Assembly (NCBI GenBank): GCA_009741485.1 | Contig: CM019214.1 | Coordinates: forward strand, 53,313,221 to 53,377,220 | Source: Malurus cyaneus samueli | Taxonomy: Eukaryota > Chordata > Aves > Passeriformes > Maluridae | Direction: 5' to 3' | Length of the DNA: 64,000 nt | In this document: piece by piece, positions 20,591 to 31,500 of the stretch | Position numbering within the stretch: position 1 is the stretch's first letter | Layout of the letters: each line of letters starts with the position of its first letter | Translations under genes and position numbers: made by a program | The notes under the pieces: generated by a model | What the model was told of the DNA's origin: nothing | Database searches by the model: none | The model's input: only the letters and a program-made list of their open reading frames with translations

Positions 20591-21169
20591 GGAAATTTTT
20601 TAGACTTGTGATCCACAAAATGTGGCCATTATTCTTCTAATTACCCTGTTTGTAAAATCTGCTGGACAACAATGCAGTTCAGATGATCAAGTGTGTGAAA
20701 ATAGTTAGGGAAAGCAATTCCGGTCTGGCTATAACTTCTACACTGTAGCAGATATTAAAGCTGGTGTTCAGTCTGCATAAGACTTTTTGCATTAGCTGCC
20801 CTGCCCTAAGGGGCATTGTAGGGTGCCCCTTAAGGTTTGTATAGTGCCATGAGAGAGGATATATTTGAGGTCTTACCAAACAGAAATATTAAAATGAAAA
20901 TTACAACTGAAAAACCAGAGTGCATAAACTAGATGGTTAAACTGGAAAAAAAAGAGCAAAATTGTTTGCTCAGGAAATGAGCAGAGTGGTTTGTAACAGT
21001 ATGAAACTACTGCAAATACGACAGTTTTTGTCAGTTCAGACTGGTGTGGGCTGTGACCTGAGTGCTACATGACCCTTCTCTGCACAAATAAGCATGAAGG
21101 TCTCAAATTACACAGAGCAGCTCTTCAGCTCAAGCTACAGATTTTTTTATTTGTATGCAGAGTTAAAAC

Positions 21170-21480
21170 GGTGGCCATAACAACCCGTATTGAGAGTTGT
21201 CGCCGCTGTTGCTACAGATTTAACGAGGGGGACAGTCGCTCCAATTGACAATTGGATCCAAAAGGATACGGATACTGTATGGCTGGCAAAGCTACTTTCT
21301 CAGGTAGAGGAGACTAGTTACTAACGTCTACAGTAGGTGGCGGATTTGTCGTAGACAAGAGATGTTATCGCGATAGCGACACGGAAAACCCCCACGATTA
21401 AAAGCGCAAGCAGGAAAGACAAGCTTAGGAAAAAAAAAGAAAAAATTAAAATCAGCCGCAATGAAACTCTTGACTCGGCA
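21170..21480. promoter_or_regulatory. CpG-containing shore of the TBC1D4 island with an inverted CCAAT pair
   Basis: CpG becomes frequent here although GC content is moderate. TCCAATTG A CAATTGGA at 21240-21256 is a perfect 8-bp inverted repeat made of two opposed CCAAT boxes. TATCGCGATA, a perfect palindrome, lies near 21367. Position relative to TBC1D4 suggests upstream promoter DNA. Confidence 0.4.
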
Positions 21481-22960
21481 GTGCGAGAGGACGCTGCTGT
21501 AGCACGGCCGCGGTGCGGCTGGCTCTCCTCGCGGGCCTCGCCCCGGGCCCCCGCTCCGTGCCGGCAGCCTTCTCCCCAGTGACCCGCCGACTCGTCAGAA
21601 TCAAAACCAACTCAGAAAGCTCTTGGGATCTTCAACAAACAGGGCGGAGGGCGGCCCGTAGCCTCCCCACCTTCTTCTCTCCGCCGCTCGGCGACCTTCC
21701 TCCCTTTGCGGCCGACCACGCTGCGAGCCGCGGGGAGAGCCCAGCACCCGGGGCCGCAGGGAGGCGGCAGCACCCGGCAGCACCGGCAGAACGCAGCGCG
21801 GAGTGGAGCCCACGCTGTATTTGCCTTTGGGACCGGGCTGGCGGGGCTGTCCCGCTCCCGGCCCGGGGGTGCTCGGGGCGCGCAGCCTTTCGGGGCGTAT
21901 CCCCGAGGCTCCTCCCCAGGGCGTTGAGGAGGAGGAGAAGGAGGAGGAGAAGGAGTGGGGAGGTTCGGCCGTCCTTCCCCCGCCCGCGCGGGACTCACCC
22001 GCGCGGGCAGGCAAGAGGCGGCGCGGCGGCAGGGACGTGCCCGCGGGATGCGCGCTTAGCGGCGGCCCCGGCCGAGCGCAGCCCCGCGGCTACCTGCGCC
22101 GGGGAAGCGGCCGGGAGCGCCGCGTCCGTCCCCCGACACCCACCATGGAGAAGCGAGGGGAGGGCGAGCCGCTCTCCCCCCCTTGGAGCCCGAGCCCGAG
22201 CCGCAGCCGGCGCCGCCGGGGGAGAAACGCTTCAGGTTTGGTACGTGGCTCGTCCTGCTGGACAGGCGACCACGCTGCCCATGCTGCCCTGGCTGGTGCC
22301 GAGATCCGCCGCCGCGGCCACGGCAGGAGCCCGGCGGTGGCCCGGGCAGGGGGTGCCGGCCGCGAGGTGCTGCTGCTCCTGGGCTCGCCCACGCTGCGCT
22401 GCGTCCCGCCAGCCCCGGCCCGCCGCGGCCCCGGCCGCCCCGCCAGCCCCGCCCCGCCGTCTCATCTTCGAGCACAAGGCGCAGCACATCACCCGCTTCA
22501 TCCACAACAGCCACGACCTCACCTAATTCGCCTACCTGATCAAGGCGCAGCCCGACAACCCCGACTCCCCCATGGTTTGCCATGTCTTCCGGGCCACCGA
22601 CCCCAACCAGGCGAGTGGGGGCAGGGGGCGGGAGCGCTTCCCGGGGTCTCCCCGCTTGGCTCCTCTCGCCTGGCGGGACCCCAGGGGCTGCGCTCCGGAG
22701 CCGCGGAGGGGCCGATGTGCTCGGGCGGGGCAGGGTGGCGCTTGTGGGGCGCTGCAGGACCGCAGCCTCCGCACACCCACCCGCGGCGTGAGGGGAGCCC
22801 GCCCGGGGCCGGCCGTGCCTCCTGGACTCGTTCCGGGCTGCTCCTCCAGCTCCTTGGGCTCCGCGGAAAGAGGGGTGTGTGGGCACAGAGCCCCGCGTGG
22901 CCATGGGGTCTGTGCCAGCCCCTGCCAGCCCGGGGTACCAACCTCTGCGGAACGCAATGC
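21481..22960 (+). promoter_or_regulatory. CpG island covering TBC1D4 promoter, 5' UTR and exon 1
   Basis: A sharp rise to very high GC and dense CpG. It includes a GGA-rich purine tract near 21926-21958 (GAGGAGGAGGAGAAGGAGG), then the ATG at 22145 in a strong CACCATGG context. The long open frames on both strands across the island are compositional artefacts. Confidence 0.75.
22145..22610 (+). CDS. TBC1D4: TBC1D4 (AS160) first coding exon, reading frame disrupted as written
   Basis: Starting at CACCATGG, the three forward frames in turn show segments matching human TBC1D4: [53 protein letters not shown], then [20 protein letters not shown] and [15 protein letters not shown] to FRATDPNQ. These are the N terminus and the start of the first PTB domain. 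TBC1D4 is an Akt-regulated Rab GTPase-activating protein that controls vesicle traffic to the plasma membrane; its GAP domain lies in exons outside the window. The frame shifts near 22176-22182 (C run), 22236-22239, 22296-22299 and 22448-22460. TAA at 22524-22526 replaces the Tyr codon of LTYFAYL. The net change of -2 would make the intact exon 156 codons. The donor reads GC rather than GT. Strong protein similarity on both sides of each break argues for sequence errors or very recent damage. Confidence 0.85.
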
Positions 22961-25094
22961 AGAGCAAGATGCAGCCCCTTTCTTCGCCGTTCACCCTCCG
23001 TGGGGAGGCCTCGCATCCTGAAACAGCTTAATGACAAGGGCATTGCTTAGGAGCAGAATGCAGGACTTGTGTTAAAGCGTCCTAGTGGTGCTGTCAGCAC
23101 TGGACAGGAATCGAATAGTGGAGGATAGTGCTTTCCCTCAGACCCCGGCAGTGCAGAAACCATCGTTTGTGACCGACGGGCCCTGTTGTGCACACAGGTC
23201 ACGCTAAGGACACCTGGCCCTGCTCAGCCATATGCAGTAGTGCTACAAACAAGGCTAGGTTTGGGTGGGGACATTGTTGATAAAGTGCCAACTGGAAAAA
23301 AAGACCTAACAGTAAGATTGTATTTTCCTGACTATCTAGCAGGCTTTGGCGCACATATCAAATGTGCAGCAGATTTCTTTCTCCTCCCTGTTTAGTGTAT
23401 GTGAACGATGGTGTTTTGACAAGTAGGTTGAATAAGCAATTTAGCAAAGTGACAGCAAGAAAAAGACCTTTTGATAACAGTCCTTTGGTTGAGGATGTTA
23501 GGATATCTTCTCAGTTTTCACAAACTGAAGGAAAAGTTTGCAATTAGAGGATAGCTGACTTACTGCAAGGACTGAACAACTAATTGGGTTTCTGTTTGTT
23601 TGGGGTTTTTTATGTGAGGAGGGTAGGAAGTGTTAAGAAAACTACTCAGAAGTTCTCAGTACATTAACTTTTATTTGAGCCAGCATACTGCCAGAGATTA
23701 TAACATGGAGGCATTTGTAGGTTGCTTTCATAGCTGTGGCTTAAGAACAGCCGTAGGACAGGCAGTCTCCTAAGGGAGATAACTATGCTTAACTTGTTGG
23801 CAACTGCCGTGGGTTGTGCTCTGCCAGGAGAGCACGCAGCAAGAGCGTGAAATGGAGGGGATCATATCGGGCAAGGGAGGAGCCAAAATGCCCTTTTAGG
23901 AGTTTGACCATAGGGACCGAGGCAAGCCAAGGTTCCTGCTATTGGCAGAAGATGCTGAATCAATTTATTTCTGGGTAGGTCTGCTCTGGTACTGTGAGTT
24001 TTAAAACAATCGCTTGCTTTAAGATGGTGAATCCCTAGTACTCTAGAGAATGTGGAAAGTACTACGTACGTTTATATTTGGAAGGCTGTTTCTGACTAAA
24101 ACTTTATCCATATGTCTTTCCTTCTTTCCTCACAGGGAAAAGGTCCTTATGTGCATTGAGTTAAATGGAACTGAAGTCTTCCTACTGAAAGAAGTTGCTA
24201 GTGTGAACATGTTGCCCCTCATATCTTGTTTAGACAATGCAGTCTTTAGTTATGCCTGTCAAGATATTTTTTAACTTTGTTATCATTAATAAAAATATAT
24301 CCCTCCCAGGAGCATTACTCAGCACAAGATTTTGAACTACAGTGAGGGTAGTAAATAAAGAGTAGTGATGTGATTCCCAAGTGTCTAACAGGCAGGGCTT
24401 TTAAGGTAGCTAAAGGAAAAGAAGGTGGATCTTTTCTCCCTCCTGGGTTTTTTATCAATCATTGAGACATTGTTGTCTAAGCCTGTCCAAGTCTCTAGCT
24501 AAAGCTTCATTCTGAGTGGATGAAGTCACGCTGCAGGTTACTGGCTCTAAAAATCTCCTTCCAAGGCTCTTAATTGTTTATTATAAAATGGATGTTGTCC
24601 TTCCATGCTTTCAAGATCTTTAAGTACGCACTTGTGTTTCATAGTGGTTATATGAGCCTTGTGTATTAGCTTAGAAAGTATTTTTCACAGCTGTTATTTT
24701 AAGACGACCTCATTTTCCATCTTAGGCTATAGTGATTTTCAGCCAATCTAAGTTGGCACTGCTACTGAGAGAAGTGATCCTGTCCTCTTGAAGCCTCAAC
24801 CCTTTGTTCCTTCCTCTGGGCTTTGTCCTCATGGCAGCACAACTGTTTGTGCAGCCATATGGCAGACAGGGTCAGGGAACTGACTGGGGTTAAGTGTGCC
24901 ATTCCCTTACCTTCTCTGGAGTATTTCCAAACCACTTTCCTCATTTGCTTTACCATGCAACCCTAATAACTGTTTACATCAAGACAGGTGGGCTGGAGGT
25001 ACAAGGTGTCAATGAGTGGCCAAGAAGGGGAAAGGTCAGATATCCTTTCTGGAAGTGCTAAAGGAGATCCTAGAGAGAGAAGTTACAGGTGCTC

Positions 25095-25234
25095 CATGCA
25101 TGGAATTTTTTAAGGTTGGATGGGTCTTTGAGCAGCCTGGTCTATGGGAAAGTGTTCCCTGCCCATTACATTGGGGGCAGAATTAGCTGGTCTTTAAGAT
25201 CTCTTCCAAGCCCAACCATTCTATGATTCTGTGA
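25095..25234 (+). mobile_element. CR1 LINE 3'-end fragment
   Basis: Contains GGTTGGATGGGTCTTTGAGC, AGCCTGGTCTATGGGAAAGT, CCCTGCCCATTACATTGG and GATCTCTTCCAAGCCCAACC, and ends CATTCTATGATTCTGTGA, the characteristic CR1 terminal octamer repeat. 5'-truncated and diverged. Confidence 0.85.
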
Positions 25235-25527
25235 AGTTATGTTGACTTCAGATTAGCCAGAAATCACTGCAAAACCATGGTGTTGTCCATTTTGGAAGTA
25301 TGAAGTTTAGCAGCATGCTAAATAACTCTGGAATGAGGGAAAGGTACAGGAAAGCTCATGTGGTCTCTGAGTTAGAGGACAGCTAGCCATAATTTTGAAT
25401 GGTGTAGGTAAATTGTGAAAGTGAGAGGTTAATGATTGACTTTCCAAGGGACTAGTGCTACCAAAACAATTAAAAAAAAACAGTGTAGGTGAGAATGAAA
25501 GTTTTGGTTTCAAGCCTGTAGCTTTGT

Positions 25528-25593
25528 CCACCAGCTGTAATGTTTAGGATGCATGTGCATCCACCAGCTCTAATGTTTAGGATGCATGTGCAT
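25528..25593 (+). repeat. Tandem duplication, 33-bp unit, two copies
   Basis: The unit begins CCACCAGCT and ends GGATGCATGTGCAT. The copies at 25528-25560 and 25561-25593 differ at a single base (GCTG against GCTC). Confidence 0.9.
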
Positions 25594-28500
25594 TCATTAT
25601 GACCACAAAAAGGGCTGTTTTTCGTAGGAAAAAACAATGCTTCTTGCCATTCTCTGCAAATTTCATTACCAGATGACCAATAAAAAGCCAATGCAATATG
25701 TGGTTTGATGACATCAGGTGGGAAGATAATATCTTTTAATATTATTTGCTGTGACTGAAGAAAAATGAGACACTGAGCTAGTAGTGCAAAACACTTTCAT
25801 ATTTTATTTGAAAGCTTGCAAATTTTACACAGACCTGAAAAGTAGGAGCCAATGGTGTGACTCCTGTTCTGAAACAGTACTTTGGCAGTGTCAAACCCAG
25901 TGTCAGCATGGGACTCGATGCTAAGATGCTTTTAGTGGCCGGGGGTGGTGGGGGGCTGTGTGTCTCTTTCTTTTGCTCTTTAATTACAAGAGGAAACATC
26001 TGAAGCCATCTGACTGGTAGAGATGGGAACAGAAATTTTTTACTTTTTTCCCCCCTCAGAACTTACTACGGTGTTTGCTGCTTCTTGTAACTGCTCAAAG
26101 CAGTAGCCAGCTGGAGTACATAAGGGTGGTTATATTTAGTGCTGCCTGGTAACTCCTGAGTAGCAGCCGGAGATTTGTTACTTTTGGGTTGCTGTCATTT
26201 GAGAATTATCCAGTATGCACAGACTGTATGTAGACATCAAATGACAATATTGTCTCATTTTATATTTGACAGATTTTCTTTACAATCCTGGAAACAGATT
26301 TTTTTTTTTTTAACCCAGAAGTTGGAATTTATAAATGCAGCAGTTATACTGTTCTTGCAGCTACCGAGAAAAGGCTGTTTAATTAGTGTTTTCAAGCTCA
26401 ACTTTAACACATTTTTACCATGAAATACTGATTTTCTTCTGTAAACCGGATTTTAATAGTGTGGAACAATCAATGCTGTTTGACAATTGCCTTGAGTTCC
26501 TTGCTCTCTCTGGAGAGATTTATAGTATGATCTCTTTCTGCACATTTTTTTTTATTATTATCATGCTGATCTAGATTGTGTGTTTCCTGCTTGTAGCATG
26601 AATAAGCCTGTTTAGAGAGGATTTTTTAAACCAGAACTGGCATCCTAAATCAAATTATACTTGATTCTATTTAGTGAAAATAGTTATTTCCTCCAATTAA
26701 GTAAGTACTTATTTGATGCCTTTTGGTTTTCTTTTCTTTAACTTATAAGCATGATGAAAAAAATATTTTAAGGCTTCAAAATTAATCCAAGCTGGCTGTG
26801 AAAAAAAATGTTCAGGTGCACAGACCTCAGTTGGATTTAGCTGTTGTGGGTTTAATCTGTAGCTGTGTCTTTGTGCTACAGTCATGTGTTACAGGTCTAG
26901 GTTTTCTCAAGGTGAAGCAGAAATGGAGCCCTTTGGTGACAGTGTAAAGTTCTGATAAGAACTGAGGAGATAGAAGGACAGAGAGCTGGAGACAGCCCAC
27001 TTGTAAGAAACACTTTTGTATTCCAATAATGTGTTTCTTTTCTGGGGGATAATGTGGAATAAAGCAAGGCCATAAGACTGTTTTTCTGGAAAAGCGAGGC
27101 ATCAGTACAAAGTCTTGTCAAAGGAGGCTTTTATGCTGTATTCATATCACGTTACATGAAGTTTCTTATTGGAAAATGTAAGTTTAAAATGTTTGAAGAA
27201 GAAAGTTTGTCAAGTTTACATGCATATTTCTGTTGTCCTTTGAATTTTATGTGATATAGGAGCATGAGCTGAATGGAAGTGAAGTCATGGTGTAGGAAGG
27301 GTGTATGTACAGCATTGCTGGAATTCATATTAAACTATTGCACTGATTGAGATGAGTTGTCATGTCTGTTATACCTATCAAAACTCATCAGACAAACCAG
27401 ATATGCTCTATGTTTTGAAGGATTCCGAAGGAAATGGGAGAGATGACATTTGCTTGATAGCACAATTTGGTTGCAGAGGAAAGATTTTTCAGTGAGGAAG
27501 ACAGGTTGTCCCAGTTTTTATCAAGAAAGCAGGTCTTGAAGGGATTAAAAAAAAATGTTGTCTAAGTTCGCGTGGGTCAGAATTTCATTCATGGGTTGAG
27601 AAACTGAAAAGCAATGACTCAGAACAAAGCATGGATGCTAAGGGTTTGCAATGAATGCAGAATTGTTTGGTGAGCAGCCTTATTACCACTAGCTTACGTG
27701 GGCTATACAGCCTCAGATGAGAAATTTGGCAATCCTTCTTTTGAAACTGAAAGTTGAGAGCTTAAGGTTTCATTTTAGTTTTCCTTAATAGCTTTGGCAC
27801 TTTTTTTCTCCCCTTGAAAATGAGAGTTCTTTTCATTTTAGTCTTGTAAAGCTATCTTTAAATTGTGGTTTTGAACCTCCTGTCCATAATAATTTTTTCC
27901 CGTGTCACAAACAGAAGAAATAATAAAAATATTTAAATTGTTAAGTGCTTCTAAATGGTCATATGTAGCCTTTTTATTATTTGCTAATGTTTAGGAGGGG
28001 AAAGGGAATGGTTTTAAATACCCTTACCAGTTGTGTTTGTAGAAAGAATTAATTAATTTTTCCTTTTGCAGTACATGACAACCACCCCATTATTTGAGGA
28101 GTAGAAGTAATGTCTCGGAGGACTGTATTTCCAAAAAGACAAAACAAACTATATGAAATTATGTAAGCTCATATAAGAATGGCTGTAGGAAACCAGTAAC
28201 CAGGTAATAAGGCTGTCTTAGTTATAGAAAGGAGCTTATGTGTGTCTGAGAAAATCAGAACAGAAACCCTGATCTGGTAATGTGTTTCTATTGGGCTTTT
28301 TGTTTTCTCTTTCAAGAGAAGAGGCAATTTCTTTAAGAAATAATTTAATAGAAATCTGACTTTAAAAGGGTCTGGCTAGCATATATGTGTCTTGGCAACA
28401 AGGAGAGACTGATTTTTAGGGATGATGAAAATCTCTGACCAAAATGCTTGAAGGTGGTTATTTATAAAAGTGAATTCTAGAAAGGATTTAATTTCTGAAC

Positions 28501-31500
28501 AGCTGTTATAAAATAGTGGTGTTCCTGACTCCTATCAGCCTCTGCTCTTTGCTAGAGTTTGGTACAGCATTTGATGTGCACAGCTCACCCTTCCTTGCAT
28601 CTCTTCTATTGATCTTTCCCATTTGGAGCTCCCTGAACATCTTGAGTTTCTCTGAGGTAAACTGGCAAATGAATATCACAGTGAATTTTGGGGACTGATC
28701 TCAGAGATTGCTGTCTCGTCTGTAGAACATGCAGATTTTCAGCAGCTTTGGCATGGTCCCCTCATGGTACCAGCTGTCCTCTGCCACCTGGTTTTGTTTC
28801 TTTTGTGGTTTCAGATACTATTTCAAGTGCAGGGACAAGAAAAAAAAGGGAAGAGTTTATTTCCAATGTGGCTTTTGTCATCTGTCACATATGTGAGCTG
28901 TGGCATCTTCCACCTTTGTGTTATGTGCTGTTCTGAGGCACCTTTAGAGACCACAAGGAATTAAAAAGACCTACAAAATCCTTCAAGATTAAAAAAACCT
29001 ACTTGTAGAGGTCATTAAATAATGTGGTGTTTCATGGCTGCTGGAAACCAAATTTAAGGCAGCAAAGTGAAGTGATTTGATTTAGAAATAGGCTCAGGCT
29101 TTCCTGTTCTGTATCATCTGTAATTTAGTATCTATCACCTTATGTTCTGACACAAATAGATACACCAAGACCATATACAGTTACAGGGGCTCCAAAATAA
29201 AGTAGAGCATCCCCAAAGCAAGACAGCATATGATCATTTTGAAAAGACCTATATTGTCCCTGGAGAGGTCAAAGTATGAAATGGCAATAGTGAATGTCAC
29301 AGGGCAGGATAAAAATATGGAAATAGTTACACTAGGGATGTATTAACTATGTGACTTCCTATTTTGTGGTTTGTCTTGAGTACCAGAGGATGTGCATAAG
29401 TTTTGGATATGCATGGCTTAATCCATGAACATGTTGGGTTTTTTTACTCCTTTTCAGGTGTATTAATCAGGTGGCATCTGGCAGATCAGTGAAGTGGGCG
29501 AATAAACATGCTTGATGGTCCCGTAGGCCTGAAAGTACTCTGATATTTCAGGTTTCCTCTTAGCATTGATCAAAGTTAAACCTGTTTGTGCTAGGTGGGT
29601 TTAGTTCTGATAGTATATTTAGACTGCAGAGGAAAGGACATAAAAGCCCAAGCAAGCCAAGAAAAACCACGTGTGTTTGACTGAAAGGGCTTATGGTAGC
29701 CCATATTAGAGTCTTAAGTTATATATTTTTATGAAAGTTAACTATGCATCTTGAAAAATCCAGTTAGTGTCTATTCTGAACACAGTCATGCTCTACCAGC
29801 ACAAAGCTATGACCATCTCAAGCCTCTCTCCCTTCCTTTCCTCTGCCTCTCTGTAGCAGCCACTCTCCTTGAAATGAACAGCAACCGTGTCCCGCTGTTT
29901 GAGGCAAAGCCTGCTTAAAGCCATCCCTCTTAAGTGAAATGGGCTGCTTAGTCCCCCACCCCCTCTCCCTGCTGCAAGGAATTAGGACTTAGAGTGAGAA
30001 GTTAATTACTTGGTGCTCTTCTGGAGAGGGTGGTGTTGCCAGGATTTCTGCTGCTCTCCTAGCAGACTCTCTCTGGGAGAAATAAAGGAAAAGCATGGCA
30101 GCAGCAAGACCATGAGCTGTCATTTTAGTTTCCCAAGGTGAAACTTTGTGTCTTGGCTTCAGCTGCAGTGCTTAAATGGCTTCTATGTCCTTTTGTGTGG
30201 CTTGAGTCAACTGAACAAAAACCTGCAACATGTAATTCAAAGGCTGTCATAGCATGGTGTTCATATAGGGTAGATGGCATATAGTAAATACATGTATAAC
30301 ATGTCTGAAATTTTATCTTTTTTGTTCAGAGCCTCAAAAAGATCTCATGAGCTAATAAGTTGTGTAATTGTGTTACAACTCCATTCAGTTTGGCTCATTT
30401 GTAAGAGTGGCAAAATACTTCAGTTGAACCACTGCAGAAAAGATTCTTTTTGCCATTTAAAAAAATTTATTGGGCTCCTAATGCTATTCAGAAACTCTGC
30501 TTAGTGCTTTGGAGGAATAATATCTATTAAACCACATTTCCTGATTTTATAAGCTGCTTGTAGTAGTGAGTTGTCTGCATCTGTGTTCAAATCTGGATGC
30601 TTTCTCATGGAATCCATAATTTTCTTTTTAACAAAAATCAATTTATGTATTCAGAATTAGATAGGCTTTTACAAAATATGTTTTCTAGAAATTTGGAAGG
30701 GTAAAGTGTTAGGGATTTGCTTGTTCTGCATCTCTGGAACTGCTGAAGATAGGTACAATTCTACAGTATTGGGCATGTGGCACTTTTCTGAATGATTAAA
30801 TTAATTTAAAATGCAAACATGAGAGAGAACCTTGTTCAAAGCCAGTGTGAAAGACTTGCAGAAGCTGTTGGGGAAGATAAAACCAATACCATAGAAATGT
30901 GGCTTTTTTCCAGCTCTATCATCCCTAGCTCTGCTAGGGAGAGGTTTTCCCTCTCCCGTTACAGATGACTTTAAAGGTATATTTCAGTCATGAAGTTCAT
31001 TTTTGTATGTTGATAAACCTTAACAAAGAGCTTGCTCTGTTGAAATCACTAGGGTTATGTTTTATTTCATTACTCTTCTTGGCAGGAACATGTAGATCTG
31101 CACAGTGCTGTCTAGAGATCCGTGATGCATTGAAAAACATGTTGAGGGAAGTCAGAATGTTATCCTCCAGGGCATAGCAATGATTGCCTTCCAGTTCATG
31201 ATTTTGTTTTTCCTAGCAAGATAAATAAATATTTATTTTTAAATGCTGATGTTAAATGTATTTCGTGTACTATGTGACGCATATATGGGTTTCCTGTTAT
31301 GTTAATTTAAAAAAGGGCAAAAAGCAGCAATGTCCCAGGAACTTTGGGAATAGTCAGTGGTCTGTGGGTTCTTAAGTATTTCTGAAATTGAGTAAATATT
31401 CAGTAACAGAGCAATGAAAGACTAGGACGTGCAGTGCTAACTTGTTGAAGCATATTTTTATGTGCCTTCTCATAGTTTGTTTCTTGCTTTGGCTTGATTA

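Noticed and set aside
21513..23050. Very long open frames on both strands in the TBC1D4 CpG island (up to 415 codons)
   Set aside because: GC-rich DNA lacks stop codons by chance. Only short stretches of the plus-strand frames match TBC1D4 exon 1; the rest are Arg-, Pro- and Ala-rich noise.
30940..30960. Small hairpin GGGAGAGG-TTTTC-CCTCTCCC
   Set aside because: Arms of 8 bp are expected by chance in a 64-kb window and nothing nearby suggests function.
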